Assembly: GCA_025934695.1 (NCBI GenBank) | Contig: JAICWS010000004.1 | Span: forward strand, 62,001 to 126,000 | Source: Alphaproteobacteria bacterium | GTDB lineage: Bacteria; Pseudomonadota; Alphaproteobacteria; Micavibrionales; UBA2020 | Reading direction: 5' to 3' | DNA: 64,000 nt | Shown: positions 44,169 to 52,816 of the stretch, in pieces | Layout: each line of letters starts with the position of its first letter | Position numbering within the stretch: position 1 is the stretch's first letter | Notes under the pieces: generated by a model | What the model was told of the DNA's origin: nothing | Seen by the model: only the letters and a program-made list of their open reading frames with translations | Database searches by the model: none | Position numbers and translations under genes: made by a program

Positions 44169-45032
44169 TTACTCCAATACAAATTCGTCGTTTAGTTCAT
44201 TCTTCTTATAATCTGCTGGTTTATTGAGATTGATTTCAGAAAGCGGGGCAGGTTTCTGCAATTCAATCTGCTCAGTTTTTTTGACTTCGAGATCGCCGCC
44301 GGAAGCCGGCGAAAGGCTAACAACATCTACAGCCTGTGGAACAGTAAGAGAGATATTTTGCGCGGCCAAATCGGCAGGGAGATAGTCAGAAACGACACGG
44401 CGCAATTGCACAAGTTGCAAATTTGCCTTTTCGAAAGCCGAAAGCATGAATTCAACTCGACGATTCTTAGCGCGACCCTCGTCCGTCGCATTTGAAGCTA
44501 TCGGCTGCGCCATGCCGATGGGGACAGCGATCATTGCATCGAGATCAACGCCGGCGGCATTGAGCATCTTCATGATGTTTACTGCGCGCCGTCTCGATAG
44601 ATCCATATTATATTCGACGCTGCCAACGGAATCTGTATGGCCGACAACTAGTAACTTTACGTCTGGGACGTCGTGTTTAATACTCTCAGCCAGAAGGTTA
44701 ATTACCTTTTTTCCGTTTGAATGGAGCGTGTCTTTATTCGTGTCAAAAAATACGCCTTCGTCAAATAGTACGCGCACAACGGGTACGGGAAAGTCCACAC
44801 CGGGAATTTTTCCCGCTTCCAATTGAACAGAGCTAATTTTGGGCTGCGAAATGCCTTGGAGAGCGGCAAGCCGGGACAATCTTTTAATTCTGTCGGAATA
44901 TTCCAACCCGATTGTGTCCGGAAGGGTTTTCAATTCCACGGGCGCGATAGAATCTGCCCGCGCCATTTCCGGAAAAATGACCAGCCCCACAAAGAGGACT
45001 AAAAAGAAACAAATGAAATAGTTTTTAGGCAT
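44169..45032 (-). CDS. OmpA-family peptidoglycan-binding protein
   Basis: 287 aa. Signal peptide (FFLVLFVGLVIFPEMARA), a short linker, then an OmpA/MotB C-terminal domain (about 85-190) with VVGHTDSVGSVEYNMDLSRR and AKNRRVEFML, and a ~90-residue polar tail after the domain, which is unusual. It should anchor a complex to peptidoglycan. It heads a four-gene operon whose partners are a coiled-coil membrane protein, a periplasmic VWA-like protein and a glycine-zipper lipoprotein. Confidence 0.85.
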   Translation of the reverse strand: MPKNYFICFFLVLFVGLVIFPEMARADSIAPVELKTLPDTIGLEYSDRIKRLSRLAALQGISQPKISSVQLEAGKIPGVDFPVPVVRVLFDEGVFFDTNKDTLHSNGKKVINLLAESIKHDVPDVKLLVVGHTDSVGSVEYNMDLSRRRAVNIMKMLNAAGVDLDAMIAVPIGMAQPIASNATDEGRAKNRRVEFMLSAFEKANLQLVQLRRVVSDYLPADLAAQNISLTVPQAVDVVSLSPASGGDLEVKKTEQIELQKPAPLSEINLNKPADYKKNELNDEFVLE

Positions 45033-45616
45033 AGTCCCCGCCCCGAATAGAATCGCGTATTTAGTTGTAACAATAAAAGGTGTTCAAATACTTAACAAGA
45101 TTGTTACACGCTTAGGCTTACCTAATTACCAATTGCAGATCAATGTTCTATTCACATAACCTTAAATTGCATACCATCGTGTGCATTAAAATTACTTAGC
45201 GCAAAAATGAATGATGATTTGGACAAAAGGCATACTTTTCGCATATACGGAGAAAATCGCGTCCACCGTCAGTGCCAAGTGAATTCCGCAGGAACGCCGG
45301 GATTGAAGCCTCTGCGGAAATTTCCGAGGCGGGAGAGGACAGTGTGGACGCTGGACAGTCCAGAAAGGACGCCAAAAAACCCCGAACAAATAATGAGGGG
45401 CAGGATATGCCGAAGCGTACTTACCGCGCAGAGGTTCAAGCGGCACTTCGGCATATCCACTTGGTGCTCCGACCGCCGGAGCGGCCTTGTCGGAGAAGAG
45501 TGTCGCACATTACCTCCGCAAAATCATCACCACCAATACTTCCCATGGAAACATTCGGTGGAGACAAATTGTTCTCCGATTATCAGGCAAAATAGCTGTG
45601 AAATAGAACAGCGATT
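45033..45616. other. Structured non-coding region between the OmpA operon and the ATPase gene
   Basis: 584 bp without a supported gene. The AT-rich part near 45033-45200 should hold the OmpA operon promoter and carries CATAC-N4-GTGTG at 45170-45183. The part from 45290 to 45490 is GC-richer and highly structured: a perfect 13-bp inverted repeat (45403-45415 / 45446-45458), a small GCTCCG/CGGAGC hairpin (45466-45482), and CCCC-N13-GGGG beside six A at 45374-45400, which on the minus strand reads as a terminator-like hairpin with a T run. AATAGAA/TTCTATT at 45602-45621 straddles the ATPase stop. A minus-strand small RNA is possible. Confidence 0.5.
45403..45458. repeat. Perfect 13-bp inverted repeat with 30-nt loop
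   Basis: GGATATGCCGAAG (45403-45415) is exactly complementary to CTTCGGCATATCC (45446-45458). It lies in non-coding DNA downstream of the ATPase gene. Either a folded RNA or the end structure of a lost mobile element would fit. Confidence 0.6.
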
Positions 45617-47323
45617 CTATTCGTGAATTTCGTCATTAGCTGCGATGCTATTGTCATCACCGATTGCAGCACCCTTGATTTTCATTGTACCAAAAGCGCT
45701 TCTAAACATTGGGTGAATTGTAATTCTCGTTTGCGAAGTTATCTGGGCTTGATTCAGGGTAGCTTGGTTACTGGACGAAAAGATGAAAGGGTGGCTTGCA
45801 TGTATTCTGACCCCAATAAAACCCACTTTAAAAAGTAGATTGATCAGCTCAAAGTGAAGCGACACATAGTCGAGCTGCTCGCCCAGCTGCCGCCTAAACA
45901 TTTTTTCAATTTTATCGTTGGACTCGGCGCCAGCAAGCAGGGCATCACCTATGCAATCCAAGTCCCTTTGCTTAATCGCGTCATAATCGAATGACTGTGG
46001 CATATTATATAACAATTGGGAGCATATTTTCAGCTTTGGATATTCGGCGAACCACTCTTGATAGACCGCTTGGGTTCTCCTCTCGGAATGGGCGCGCTCA
46101 GCATCAAAAATCACCTTGTTGGAAATTTCTTTATGCCCAACAGCATGTTCCAATATAGTATTCACAAATGCAATTGCGTCACGCGGCCTTAGTAAAGTTC
46201 TTTGCACAATGAAGTCAAAAGTCGTTTTATTGTCATTTCTCAATTGCTTTGGAAAAACGTCATAAAAAGATATGTAGCGGCCCGAGTACTGATGCTGGAA
46301 AAGTGTTCCGATGCGCTTGTCGATGATCGACTTAATTTGTTCCGTGCTCCAAGCAATTCTTACGTTGAGGTCTTCGTATTTCTCTTCTTGAAATCCGGAA
46401 TCTCTGGTGTGCATATAAACTCGTTCAAGTAGGTCAGTCCTTAGTGATACGATGATTTTTAAATTCTTTACTCTTCTAAATTTCTTTATGGCCTCAATCA
46501 GGGCTCTAATGAGTTTGTATCTCAATTCATCATCAACCCAGTCCTCATCTAACCCATCGATTGTAATGAAATGCCTTTTATTCGCATCCGTAAGCAAATG
46601 AGTATCAAGTAGATTGATTACCTGAGCCAACTCTTGCATTTGTATGTCGTTGACGACCTTTTGTGCCTTATGAACAATTTCGGTTTTAATTTCTGTATTT
46701 GATTCATCTGTCGCGCTTAACCCTCCTCTTATGCCAGCTCCCGTAAGTCCGACGGCAGCAGTTATTTTTTGTTCCAGATTTTCAGTGATTTCCTTAATCC
46801 GCTCTTCGCGCTCTGCCCAGAATTTCGAATTCCACTTTTCGAGATAAGCAGTAGCGAACTCAGTCGCTTTATCTTTCTTAAAGATGGCAACCCAATCTTT
46901 AAATTTCTTATAATCCCTCTCTTCGCGCAATTTGAAATGGAACTTAAGCAACTCTACGCAGATAACATGCTGCCAAAGCAATCTATAAAAAATATCTAAT
47001 TTTACTCCGAGCTTGGAAAAAAAGTTTAAAATATCAGAGCCGGAAATGAAATTGAGTGCCAAAGTATGTGGATCTATCTCGATTACATGGTGATGTCTTT
47101 TAACTATCTGTTTGATTGATGCACTTTTGCCGGAACCCGTTCTACCGAGCAAAATGCATTTGGAGCTATCGAAATCAGACAGGACCTCGAAGTCACCAGT
47201 TTCAATGTAACATTGATTAAGAAATTTTTCGTCTTCCTCCGCGGACATAGCTCCAATATTCATATTGGGCTTAAAGACGATTTTGCCCGACTTCTTTTTG
47301 GATTGCTTTTTCTTCTTGGTCAT
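45617..47323 (-). CDS. P-loop ATPase, Sll1717-like (STAND/KAP-type) family
   Basis: 568 aa. A Lys-rich N-terminus is followed by Walker A LLGRTGSGKSAS (about 58-69), a helical region of ~150 residues and Walker B FITIDGLDEDW, then IIVSLRTDLLERV and a long helical C-terminus. The layout matches the Sll1717-type P-loop ATPases seen in defence islands, with no predicted nuclease domain visible. The codon use is AT-rich compared with the core genes. It is transcribed toward the structured non-coding region and the OmpA operon. A defence role is inferred from neighbourhood only. Confidence 0.75.
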   Translation of the reverse strand: MTKKKKQSKKKSGKIVFKPNMNIGAMSAEEDEKFLNQCYIETGDFEVLSDFDSSKCILLGRTGSGKSASIKQIVKRHHHVIEIDPHTLALNFISGSDILNFFSKLGVKLDIFYRLLWQHVICVELLKFHFKLREERDYKKFKDWVAIFKKDKATEFATAYLEKWNSKFWAEREERIKEITENLEQKITAAVGLTGAGIRGGLSATDESNTEIKTEIVHKAQKVVNDIQMQELAQVINLLDTHLLTDANKRHFITIDGLDEDWVDDELRYKLIRALIEAIKKFRRVKNLKIIVSLRTDLLERVYMHTRDSGFQEEKYEDLNVRIAWSTEQIKSIIDKRIGTLFQHQYSGRYISFYDVFPKQLRNDNKTTFDFIVQRTLLRPRDAIAFVNTILEHAVGHKEISNKVIFDAERAHSERRTQAVYQEWFAEYPKLKICSQLLYNMPQSFDYDAIKQRDLDCIGDALLAGAESNDKIEKMFRRQLGEQLDYVSLHFELINLLFKVGFIGVRIHASHPFIFSSSNQATLNQAQITSQTRITIHPMFRSAFGTMKIKGAAIGDDNSIAANDEIHE

Positions 47324-47811
47324 TTTGAACTTTGCTCATATTTATGTTGCCCAATTATAAGTATCATATTAGTTTTTGCGGAGTCCTTTTCCCACGAAGC
47401 ACTCAGTAACCTTTACTGAAGGATGCAAGGCCTATGTTGGAGAGCCGGGGCCCTACGAAGATAGCGACGAGATGATCAAGACAATTCAGATGCCGATGGT
47501 AACTAAAAGCAACGGCAGGTTTAAAACTTCTGTAGGCGACAGCTTGAGGATGAAAGTGCAAAATCGTCTGCAAAACCTTTAGCGAAATTTTATTTGACAT
47601 ATCAAAGAAATTGCTTTACAGTCAATGCGCAAACGTGCATCTTGTGTCAGCAGGTTTTCCAGGCCTAAAGTTTCACTGCTGGACCCCACAGCGCGAGTTG
47701 TAAAACAGCCTCGAACTTTTTAAATGTTCAAGGTTGTTTTGCATGTCCTGATCCATTTGATCGCTGCAGAAATAGCCTTGAATGCGTAGTAAGCATTCAA
47801 GAGGAAGTCTT
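47324..47811. other. Intergenic region with hairpins, no strong gene
   Basis: 488 bp. One open frame (47376-47582) has no clear ribosome-binding site or family and is not accepted. An imperfect 15-bp inverted repeat (AAAACAGCCTCGAAC at 47702-47716 / GTTCAAGGTTGTTTT at 47726-47740) looks like a bidirectional terminator or attenuator. A further perfect repeat precedes the next gene (see 47777). Confidence 0.45.
47777..47801. promoter_or_regulatory. Inverted repeat CTTGAATGC-N7-GCATTCAAG, candidate operator
   Basis: A perfect 9-bp inverted repeat with a 7-bp spacer ends 10 bp before the ATG at 47812 and directly abuts the GAGGAAG ribosome-binding site. It could be a repressor site or a hairpin controlling translation. 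Confidence 0.5.
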
Positions 47812-48498
47812 ATGATCTCTCATTCTTCCAGGCGTCGTTTATCTGAAGCCGCTCGCAAATATTTCCGCCGTGAGGTTCGGGAAAACACGGCCAAGACGCA
47901 CTATGTGCGCCAGGATGCGCATTTTATCAATTGGGGGCCACGGATAGATGGCGAGTTTAAAATAAGGCAGCGTGAGATTTGCGCCATTTCTCTTGCTTCC
48001 AAGAGCGAACCGGATAAATGGCGTCAATATTACGTGGGGCGGCACGTGGCTCAAGATCTCATTGAGCTTGCCGGAGAAACAAAGCTTCTCCCGCTTTCCG
48101 ATCTTTCAAAATCTTTTGCCGGAAAGAGAACGGTGCGCGCCCACGCGGACACGAATATACAGCATCAAAAGCTCACGCCTTTAAATAGGGAGCTGGCTGA
48201 TGCGCTGGACATCCTCATCGACCTTTATCGCATCATCCCTCGGGAAGGAGGGATTTTCGAGTGCGTAAAAATTGAAATCCAGGCACATCCAGACAAGGAT
48301 GTGGCGCCTCACTTGGTAAAGAATTTTGGCAAAGGTCTTTCAAATTGCGGAAAATCACTGAGCAAGATGCTTGCGGATGTGCAAGCGAGGGTGCCGAATC
48401 CGCGAGATTTTTCCTTTCCGCTGCTGACTAAGGCTTTTGGAGGATCGTCTCCTGGCGGAAATTCTCCGCCTCCGTCCCCGGGCGGCGGCCGGATCTAA
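47812..48498 (+). CDS. Hypothetical protein with Pro/Gly-rich tail
   Basis: 228 aa from ATG 47812 (GAGGAAG upstream). The first ~200 residues are charged and mixed alpha/beta (MISHSSRRRLSEAARKYF, later DALDILIDLYRIIPREGG); the last ~20 are GGSSPGGNSPPPSPGGGRI-like and disordered. No family recognised. It converges on the HTH regulator gene and lies next to the recombinase module, so it is probably cargo or an accessory gene of the element. Confidence 0.65.
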   Translation: MISHSSRRRLSEAARKYFRREVRENTAKTHYVRQDAHFINWGPRIDGEFKIRQREICAISLASKSEPDKWRQYYVGRHVAQDLIELAGETKLLPLSDLSKSFAGKRTVRAHADTNIQHQKLTPLNRELADALDILIDLYRIIPREGGIFECVKIEIQAHPDKDVAPHLVKNFGKGLSNCGKSLSKMLADVQARVPNPRDFSFPLLTKAFGGSSPGGNSPPPSPGGGRI

Positions 48499-48511
48499 AC
48501 GACGGACATCA

Positions 48512-49132
48512 TTAAAGCTTGTCTTGCACATGTGCCGACGGCCGGTATGATCCATACCGTCTTGATCCTTGAAAAGAAATCAGTTCCATTGTCGCAAGAT
48601 TCGAAATGTCCATGCGAGCGGCGCGGAGGCTGACATCCCATGTCTTGGCAATATCATCAGCTCGAATTTTCCGACCTTGCTCCAGTTGGCTTAAGATCCA
48701 AAGCTGTCGTTTATTGAGCTTCCGCGCAGCGGCAAGAGGACGACTTACCTTTATTGTGCAATTTTCTGCACTAGGAAGTTTGTCATCGAGAAACTTTCGC
48801 GGAGGACGTTCAGCGCTCTCGCCATCTTTGTCAAGAAGCTCGAAAGCTTCACGCAGGTCGACGCCGCCAATCTGTTCGAGAATGAACTTAAGAAGGGATG
48901 TTGAGCCGCGAGCGAGGCGCAACAGATGCAACGCAGACGGAGCATTTCTGCGCGTAAACCAGTTTTTGACGGTATTGGCATTTGCATCCGCAAGTAGGGC
49001 TATGCGCTTTATCGCGTGCGGCTCGTTTCCGAAGTCGTTGTGGAGTGCCGACGCGACCGCGTCGATGAACTTGTCGCCTTCTTTTGTTGAATAGCCTTCA
49101 TGAAAAACTCGCGCCTTTTTTTTCTGCGACAC
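48512..49132 (-). CDS. HTH/winged-helix regulator, divergent from the recombinase
   Basis: 206 aa. The N-terminal half has a CI-like helix-turn-helix pattern (KRIALLADANANTVKNWFTR); the C-terminal part (about 140-195) looks like a winged helix (RQLWILSQLEQGRKIRADDI, SLRAARMDISNLATM). It is transcribed away from the serine recombinase gene, with 74 bp between the two starts containing a small palindrome. This is the usual position of an element-encoded repressor of recombinase expression (inference). Confidence 0.72.
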   Translation of the reverse strand: MSQKKKARVFHEGYSTKEGDKFIDAVASALHNDFGNEPHAIKRIALLADANANTVKNWFTRRNAPSALHLLRLARGSTSLLKFILEQIGGVDLREAFELLDKDGESAERPPRKFLDDKLPSAENCTIKVSRPLAAARKLNKRQLWILSQLEQGRKIRADDIAKTWDVSLRAARMDISNLATMELISFQGSRRYGSYRPSAHVQDKL

Positions 49133-49165
49133 GACTCTGGCCCATGCGGTAATATGAAATATATC

Positions 49166-49180
49166 AACTGTTAGTCAGTT
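49166..49180. promoter_or_regulatory. Palindrome AACTG-N5-CAGTT between regulator and recombinase
   Basis: A perfect 5-bp inverted repeat with a 5-bp spacer in the 74-bp divergent promoter region; a candidate binding site for the HTH regulator. Confidence 0.4.
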
Positions 49181-49206
49181 ATTAGAACGGCGAAACGGGG
49201 AGTTTC

Positions 49207-50787
49207 ATGACAGAAGTACGAATGGGTGCTGGAGCGGCACCCACGGACGTCGCCAGCGCCCAGGCGACGCGACGGGCAGCTATATACGTCCGTATGTCCA
49301 CGGATCACCAAAAGTATTCCATTGAGAATCAAAGTGCGGCGATTCGCGAATATGCGGAAAAATACGATCTCGAAATCGTAAAGACCTATACCGATGGCGG
49401 GAGAAGCGGTCTCAGCTTCAGCGGCAGGGATGCCCTCCAAAACTTAATTGCGGATGTCGAGGCAGGAACCAAGGAGTTTGGATCGATTCTCGTGCTGGAT
49501 ATTACGCGATGGGGAAGGTTTCAAGACGTTGATGAAAGCGCCTATTACGAATTCATCTGCCGACGAGCGGGCTTCGATGTCCAGTATGTTGCTGAGTCCT
49601 TCCGCAATGATGGAAGCCTGCAAGCCAATCTCATGAAAAGCATAAAGCGGAGCATGGCAGGCGAGTATAGCCGCGAATTATCCGCTAAAGTCTTCGCCGG
49701 GCAATGCCGGTTGATCGAAAAAGGATTTAAGCAGGGAGGAATGGCCGGCTATGGCCTTCGCCGGATGCTTATTAACGAAAAGGGCGAGCTGAAGGGCATT
49801 CTCCGCCGGGGCGAGCATAAGAGCTTTCAAACGGACCGCGTCATTCTGGTGCCTGGTCCGGAGGAAGAAATTGAAACTGTCAACTGGATGTATAGGGCTT
49901 TTGTCGACGAGGGGAAGACGGAGCTGGAGATCGCTCGCATTCTTAATCAAAAAGAAATCTTAACGGACATGGGACGCGGCTGGACCCGTGGCACCGTGCA
50001 TCAGATACTGACTAACGAAAAGTATATCGGTAACAACGTTTTCAATAAAACTTCATTTAAGCTCAAGCAAAGGCACGTCGAGAATACTCCGGACATGTGG
50101 ATAAGGGCCGATGGCGCTTTTCAGGGCATCGTAGATCAAAAGTATTTCTTCACTGCTCAAGGTATGATCCGCGAGCGTTCGCGGCGACTGAGCGATGATG
50201 ACATGCTTGGGCGCCTCAAATCTCTACAAGAACGCCAAGGCTGGTTGTCGGGTTTGATTATCGATGAGGCCGACAATATGCCCTCCAGCAGCGCCTATTC
50301 GACGCGCTTTGGAAGCCTCGTGCGAGCTTACCAGCTGATTGGATATACGCCAGCGCGCGATTACCGCTATATCCTGATTAATCGCCGGTTAAGGCAGCTA
50401 TATGCTGAAATTATTAAAGAAAGCGCAAGCAAAATTAGTGCGTTAGGGGGAAAGGTCCGTCGGGACGAGTCGGATCTGTTGATTATCAATGATGAATTAA
50501 GATTGTCTGCCGTCATTGCGCGTTGCCGCATCCAGGGAGTTCGCAAGAACCTGCGCTGGAAAATCTATCTCGATGCAGGTCTCCAGCCCGACATTACGCT
50601 GATCATTCGCATGGATAGCGCAAATGAAAGTCCATTGGATTATTTCTTGCTGCCATCGATTGACTTGGAGAATCCATATCTCCGGCTCTCGGAGGAAAAT
50701 GGTCTGTCCATCGACGCCTATCGCTTTGACGATCTTGAACCGCTCTTCCAATTTACGGAGCGAGTCGCATTACAGGAGGTAGCATGA
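49207..50787 (+). CDS. Large serine recombinase
   Basis: 526 aa. A resolvase domain (about 22-170) has catalytic S31 in AIYVRMSTDHQKYSIENQ and ILVLDITRWGRF, followed by a recombinase domain (about 185-330: GGMAGYGLRRM, TRGTVHQILTNEKYIGN). The zinc-ribbon and coiled-coil end of canonical phage integrases is not evident, and the C-terminal ~190 residues are atypical. Start at 49207 follows GGGGAG. It is coupled to the first ParB-like gene by an ATGA overlap. It probably moves the surrounding element. Confidence 0.9.
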   Translation: MTEVRMGAGAAPTDVASAQATRRAAIYVRMSTDHQKYSIENQSAAIREYAEKYDLEIVKTYTDGGRSGLSFSGRDALQNLIADVEAGTKEFGSILVLDITRWGRFQDVDESAYYEFICRRAGFDVQYVAESFRNDGSLQANLMKSIKRSMAGEYSRELSAKVFAGQCRLIEKGFKQGGMAGYGLRRMLINEKGELKGILRRGEHKSFQTDRVILVPGPEEEIETVNWMYRAFVDEGKTELEIARILNQKEILTDMGRGWTRGTVHQILTNEKYIGNNVFNKTSFKLKQRHVENTPDMWIRADGAFQGIVDQKYFFTAQGMIRERSRRLSDDDMLGRLKSLQERQGWLSGLIIDEADNMPSSSAYSTRFGSLVRAYQLIGYTPARDYRYILINRRLRQLYAEIIKESASKISALGGKVRRDESDLLIINDELRLSAVIARCRIQGVRKNLRWKIYLDAGLQPDITLIIRMDSANESPLDYFLLPSIDLENPYLRLSEENGLSIDAYRFDDLEPLFQFTERVALQEVA

Positions 50788-51668
50788 AGTCCCGAAGTGT
50801 TGAAATGATCGAAGTTGCTAAAATCCATGTTTTAAATCCCCGCGTGCGCAGCAAAAGAATATTCAAAGGCATCGCCGAAAATATTATGAACGTAGGCCTC
50901 AAAAGACCCATTACAATCACTCCTTGCCACAACAAAGTTCCGGGAAAAGACTATGATCTTGTTTGCGGACAAGGAAGATTGGAGGCATTCGAGGCCTGCG
51001 GTCAAAAGCATATTCCCGCAATCATTATTGACGCGAACGAGGAAGATACTCTTGTTATGAGTTTAGTCGAGAATTGCGCACGAACGCACCATCGTGCCGT
51101 CGATCTCATGCAGGGAATTGGGTTGTTGCGACAGCAAGGATACACTGCGGAAGAAATTGGCAGCAAGACCGGCCTGTCTGCTGATTATGTTGCGGGGATT
51201 GTTCACCTTCTCGAAACGGGTGAAGAGAGGCTTGTGACGGCAGTCGAAGCCGGACATATACCGCTTACGACAGCAATGCAAATCGCAAATACGCCGGATG
51301 AAGAAATGCAGCGAATGCTGCGAGAGTTATATGAAACGGAGCAGCTCAGCGGTCGCAAACTTATGATTGCCAAGAAGCTCATTGAAACCCGCAGATCTTC
51401 GGGAAAAGCTTATCACGAGCGTGGGTCCGGCAAATATGCGCCGAGGCGCGCTGTAACGGCGAACGAGGTTCTCAAAGTTTACAAGAAGGAGGCTGACCGC
51501 AAGAGGCTCCTGACACGTAAAGCCGAGGTTGTCAGCAGTAACCTTTTATTTATCACGGAAGCCCTCAAGAGCTTGTTCAAAGAGGACCATTTCATGGCCA
51601 TTCTCAAGGCAGAGGGACTTATGACACTCCCCAAGCCGCTTTCATACCTCGTGCACGGAAAGGATTAA
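50784..51668 (+). CDS. ParB/RepB-like partition-type protein 1
   Basis: 294 aa. A ParB N-terminal domain contains LVCGQGRLEAFEACG and MSLVENCAR (the ParB CTPase-type GxRR..ENxxR boxes), followed by a ParB-like HTH region (GYTAEEIGSKTGLSADYV). It overlaps the recombinase gene by 4 bp and is 4 bp from the second ParB-like gene. No ParA is present, so it is unlikely to be a full partition system. A role as accessory DNA-binding protein in recombination or regulation is inferred. Confidence 0.85.
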   Translation: MKSRSVEMIEVAKIHVLNPRVRSKRIFKGIAENIMNVGLKRPITITPCHNKVPGKDYDLVCGQGRLEAFEACGQKHIPAIIIDANEEDTLVMSLVENCARTHHRAVDLMQGIGLLRQQGYTAEEIGSKTGLSADYVAGIVHLLETGEERLVTAVEAGHIPLTTAMQIANTPDEEMQRMLRELYETEQLSGRKLMIAKKLIETRRSSGKAYHERGSGKYAPRRAVTANEVLKVYKKEADRKRLLTRKAEVVSSNLLFITEALKSLFKEDHFMAILKAEGLMTLPKPLSYLVHGKD

Positions 51669-51672
51669 CATT

Positions 51673-52611
51673 ATGGCGCGCACGTCCAAGTTGCCTTCAA
51701 CTCAAGAAATCAGTCTCGGGTTTGACACGGACACCCTTGAGCTCACTTTTGATAAGATCATGCCGCTTAAAGCCGTGACCGACGTCGCGCGTCAAGGGCG
51801 AAAATATCGGCAAATTGTAGCATCGATCCAAGAGGTCGGCGTGATCGAACCGCCAGTTGTCGCTAAGGATGGCAAGGACCGCTATATTTTGCTGGACGGA
51901 CATCTTCGGATCGAGGCGCTCAAAGAGTTAGGAAGAGCGTCTGTCATTTGTCTCTTATCTACGGACGATGAAGCATTCACGTACAACAAGTACGTAAACC
52001 GCCTGTCTCCCGTCCAAGAGCATAAGATGATTTTGCGAGCTGTCGAACGCGGCGTTTCCGTCAACCGTATCGCACGGGCGCTCAACATGGATCGCGAATG
52101 CATCGTTCGGAAGAAGAACATGCTGAAGGGAATATGTCCGGAGGCCGCGGAAATCCTGAAGGACAAGATGGTGGCTATGGGGATATTTCCGCTAATGAAG
52201 CGTATGATTCCATATCGTCAAATCGAAGCCGCGGCATTGATGAAGGATGCCAATAACTATTCGTATTCCTATATGAGCGCCCTATTGGCGGCAACACCGA
52301 GAGATCAGCTTGTCGATCCTTCCAAGGCTAAGCGCGTAAAGGGACTGGATGACGCCCAGATGGCGCGCATGGAAGACGAGATGCAAAGCCTTCAGCGAGA
52401 TTATCAGCTGATTGAAGAAAGCTATGGAACTGATGTTTTGAACCTGACGCTCGCGAAAACCTGGCTGTCGGCGTTGCTGGATAACGTGAAAGTTACTCGA
52501 TACCTTTCGCAGCATCACCCGGAAATACTAACGCAATTCCAAAAGCTCGCAGAAATGACCTCATTATTGCCAAGGGATCGAGATATGAGCGGAGATACTG
52601 CGGAAGCTTAA
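51673..52611 (+). CDS. ParB/RepB-like protein 2 (RepB C-terminal-type)
   Basis: 312 aa. The ParB-like N-terminal box is ILLDGHLRIEALKELG, with an HTH segment VSVNRIARALNMDRECIVRKK and a C-terminal helical region like the plasmid-partition RepB C-terminal domain (YSYMSALLAATPRDQL). It differs strongly from ParB-like protein 1. It is the third gene of the recombinase-ParB-ParB set, followed by GC-rich repeats. Confidence 0.83.
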   Translation: MARTSKLPSTQEISLGFDTDTLELTFDKIMPLKAVTDVARQGRKYRQIVASIQEVGVIEPPVVAKDGKDRYILLDGHLRIEALKELGRASVICLLSTDDEAFTYNKYVNRLSPVQEHKMILRAVERGVSVNRIARALNMDRECIVRKKNMLKGICPEAAEILKDKMVAMGIFPLMKRMIPYRQIEAAALMKDANNYSYSYMSALLAATPRDQLVDPSKAKRVKGLDDAQMARMEDEMQSLQRDYQLIEESYGTDVLNLTLAKTWLSALLDNVKVTRYLSQHHPEILTQFQKLAEMTSLLPRDRDMSGDTAEA

Positions 52612-52628
52612 AGGTATCTTCCGGAATT

Positions 52629-52690
52629 GGGGACCGGGACCCATATAAGCGCCGGGACCGCAGGAGAAGCCGTCGGGACGTCGTCTCGAC
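52629..52690. repeat. CGGGAC repeats and hairpin after the recombinase module
   Basis: Three CGGGAC units (52635, 52653, 52674) follow a GGGGACC, and GTCGGGAC/GTCTCGAC (52672-52679 / 52683-52690, one mismatch) forms a hairpin. The tract is more GC-rich than the genes on both sides and sits between convergent genes. It may mark the element end or binding sites of the ParB-like proteins. Confidence 0.4.
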
Positions 52691-52816
52691 ATGGAGCGAG
52701 TGCGGAGGTGAGAAGGGCGGCGAACCCGCATGAAGCTCACCGCCTTCGGCAAAATACGGGTATCAGTGAAATCCTTTGCCGACGCCATACTCTTCGAGGG
52801 CTTACGAATAAATTTT

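Noticed and set aside
41156..45032. Zorya (ZorAB) defence system
   Set aside because: The membrane protein lacks the MotA/ExbB-like pattern and no ZorC/D/E gene is adjacent.
45207..45626. Open frames in the structured region beside the ATPase gene
   Set aside because: Frames exist on both strands over hairpin DNA, with no start context and no family.
47376..47582. 68-codon open frame
   Set aside because: No ribosome-binding site, no motif, and neighbouring hairpins make a non-coding role as likely.
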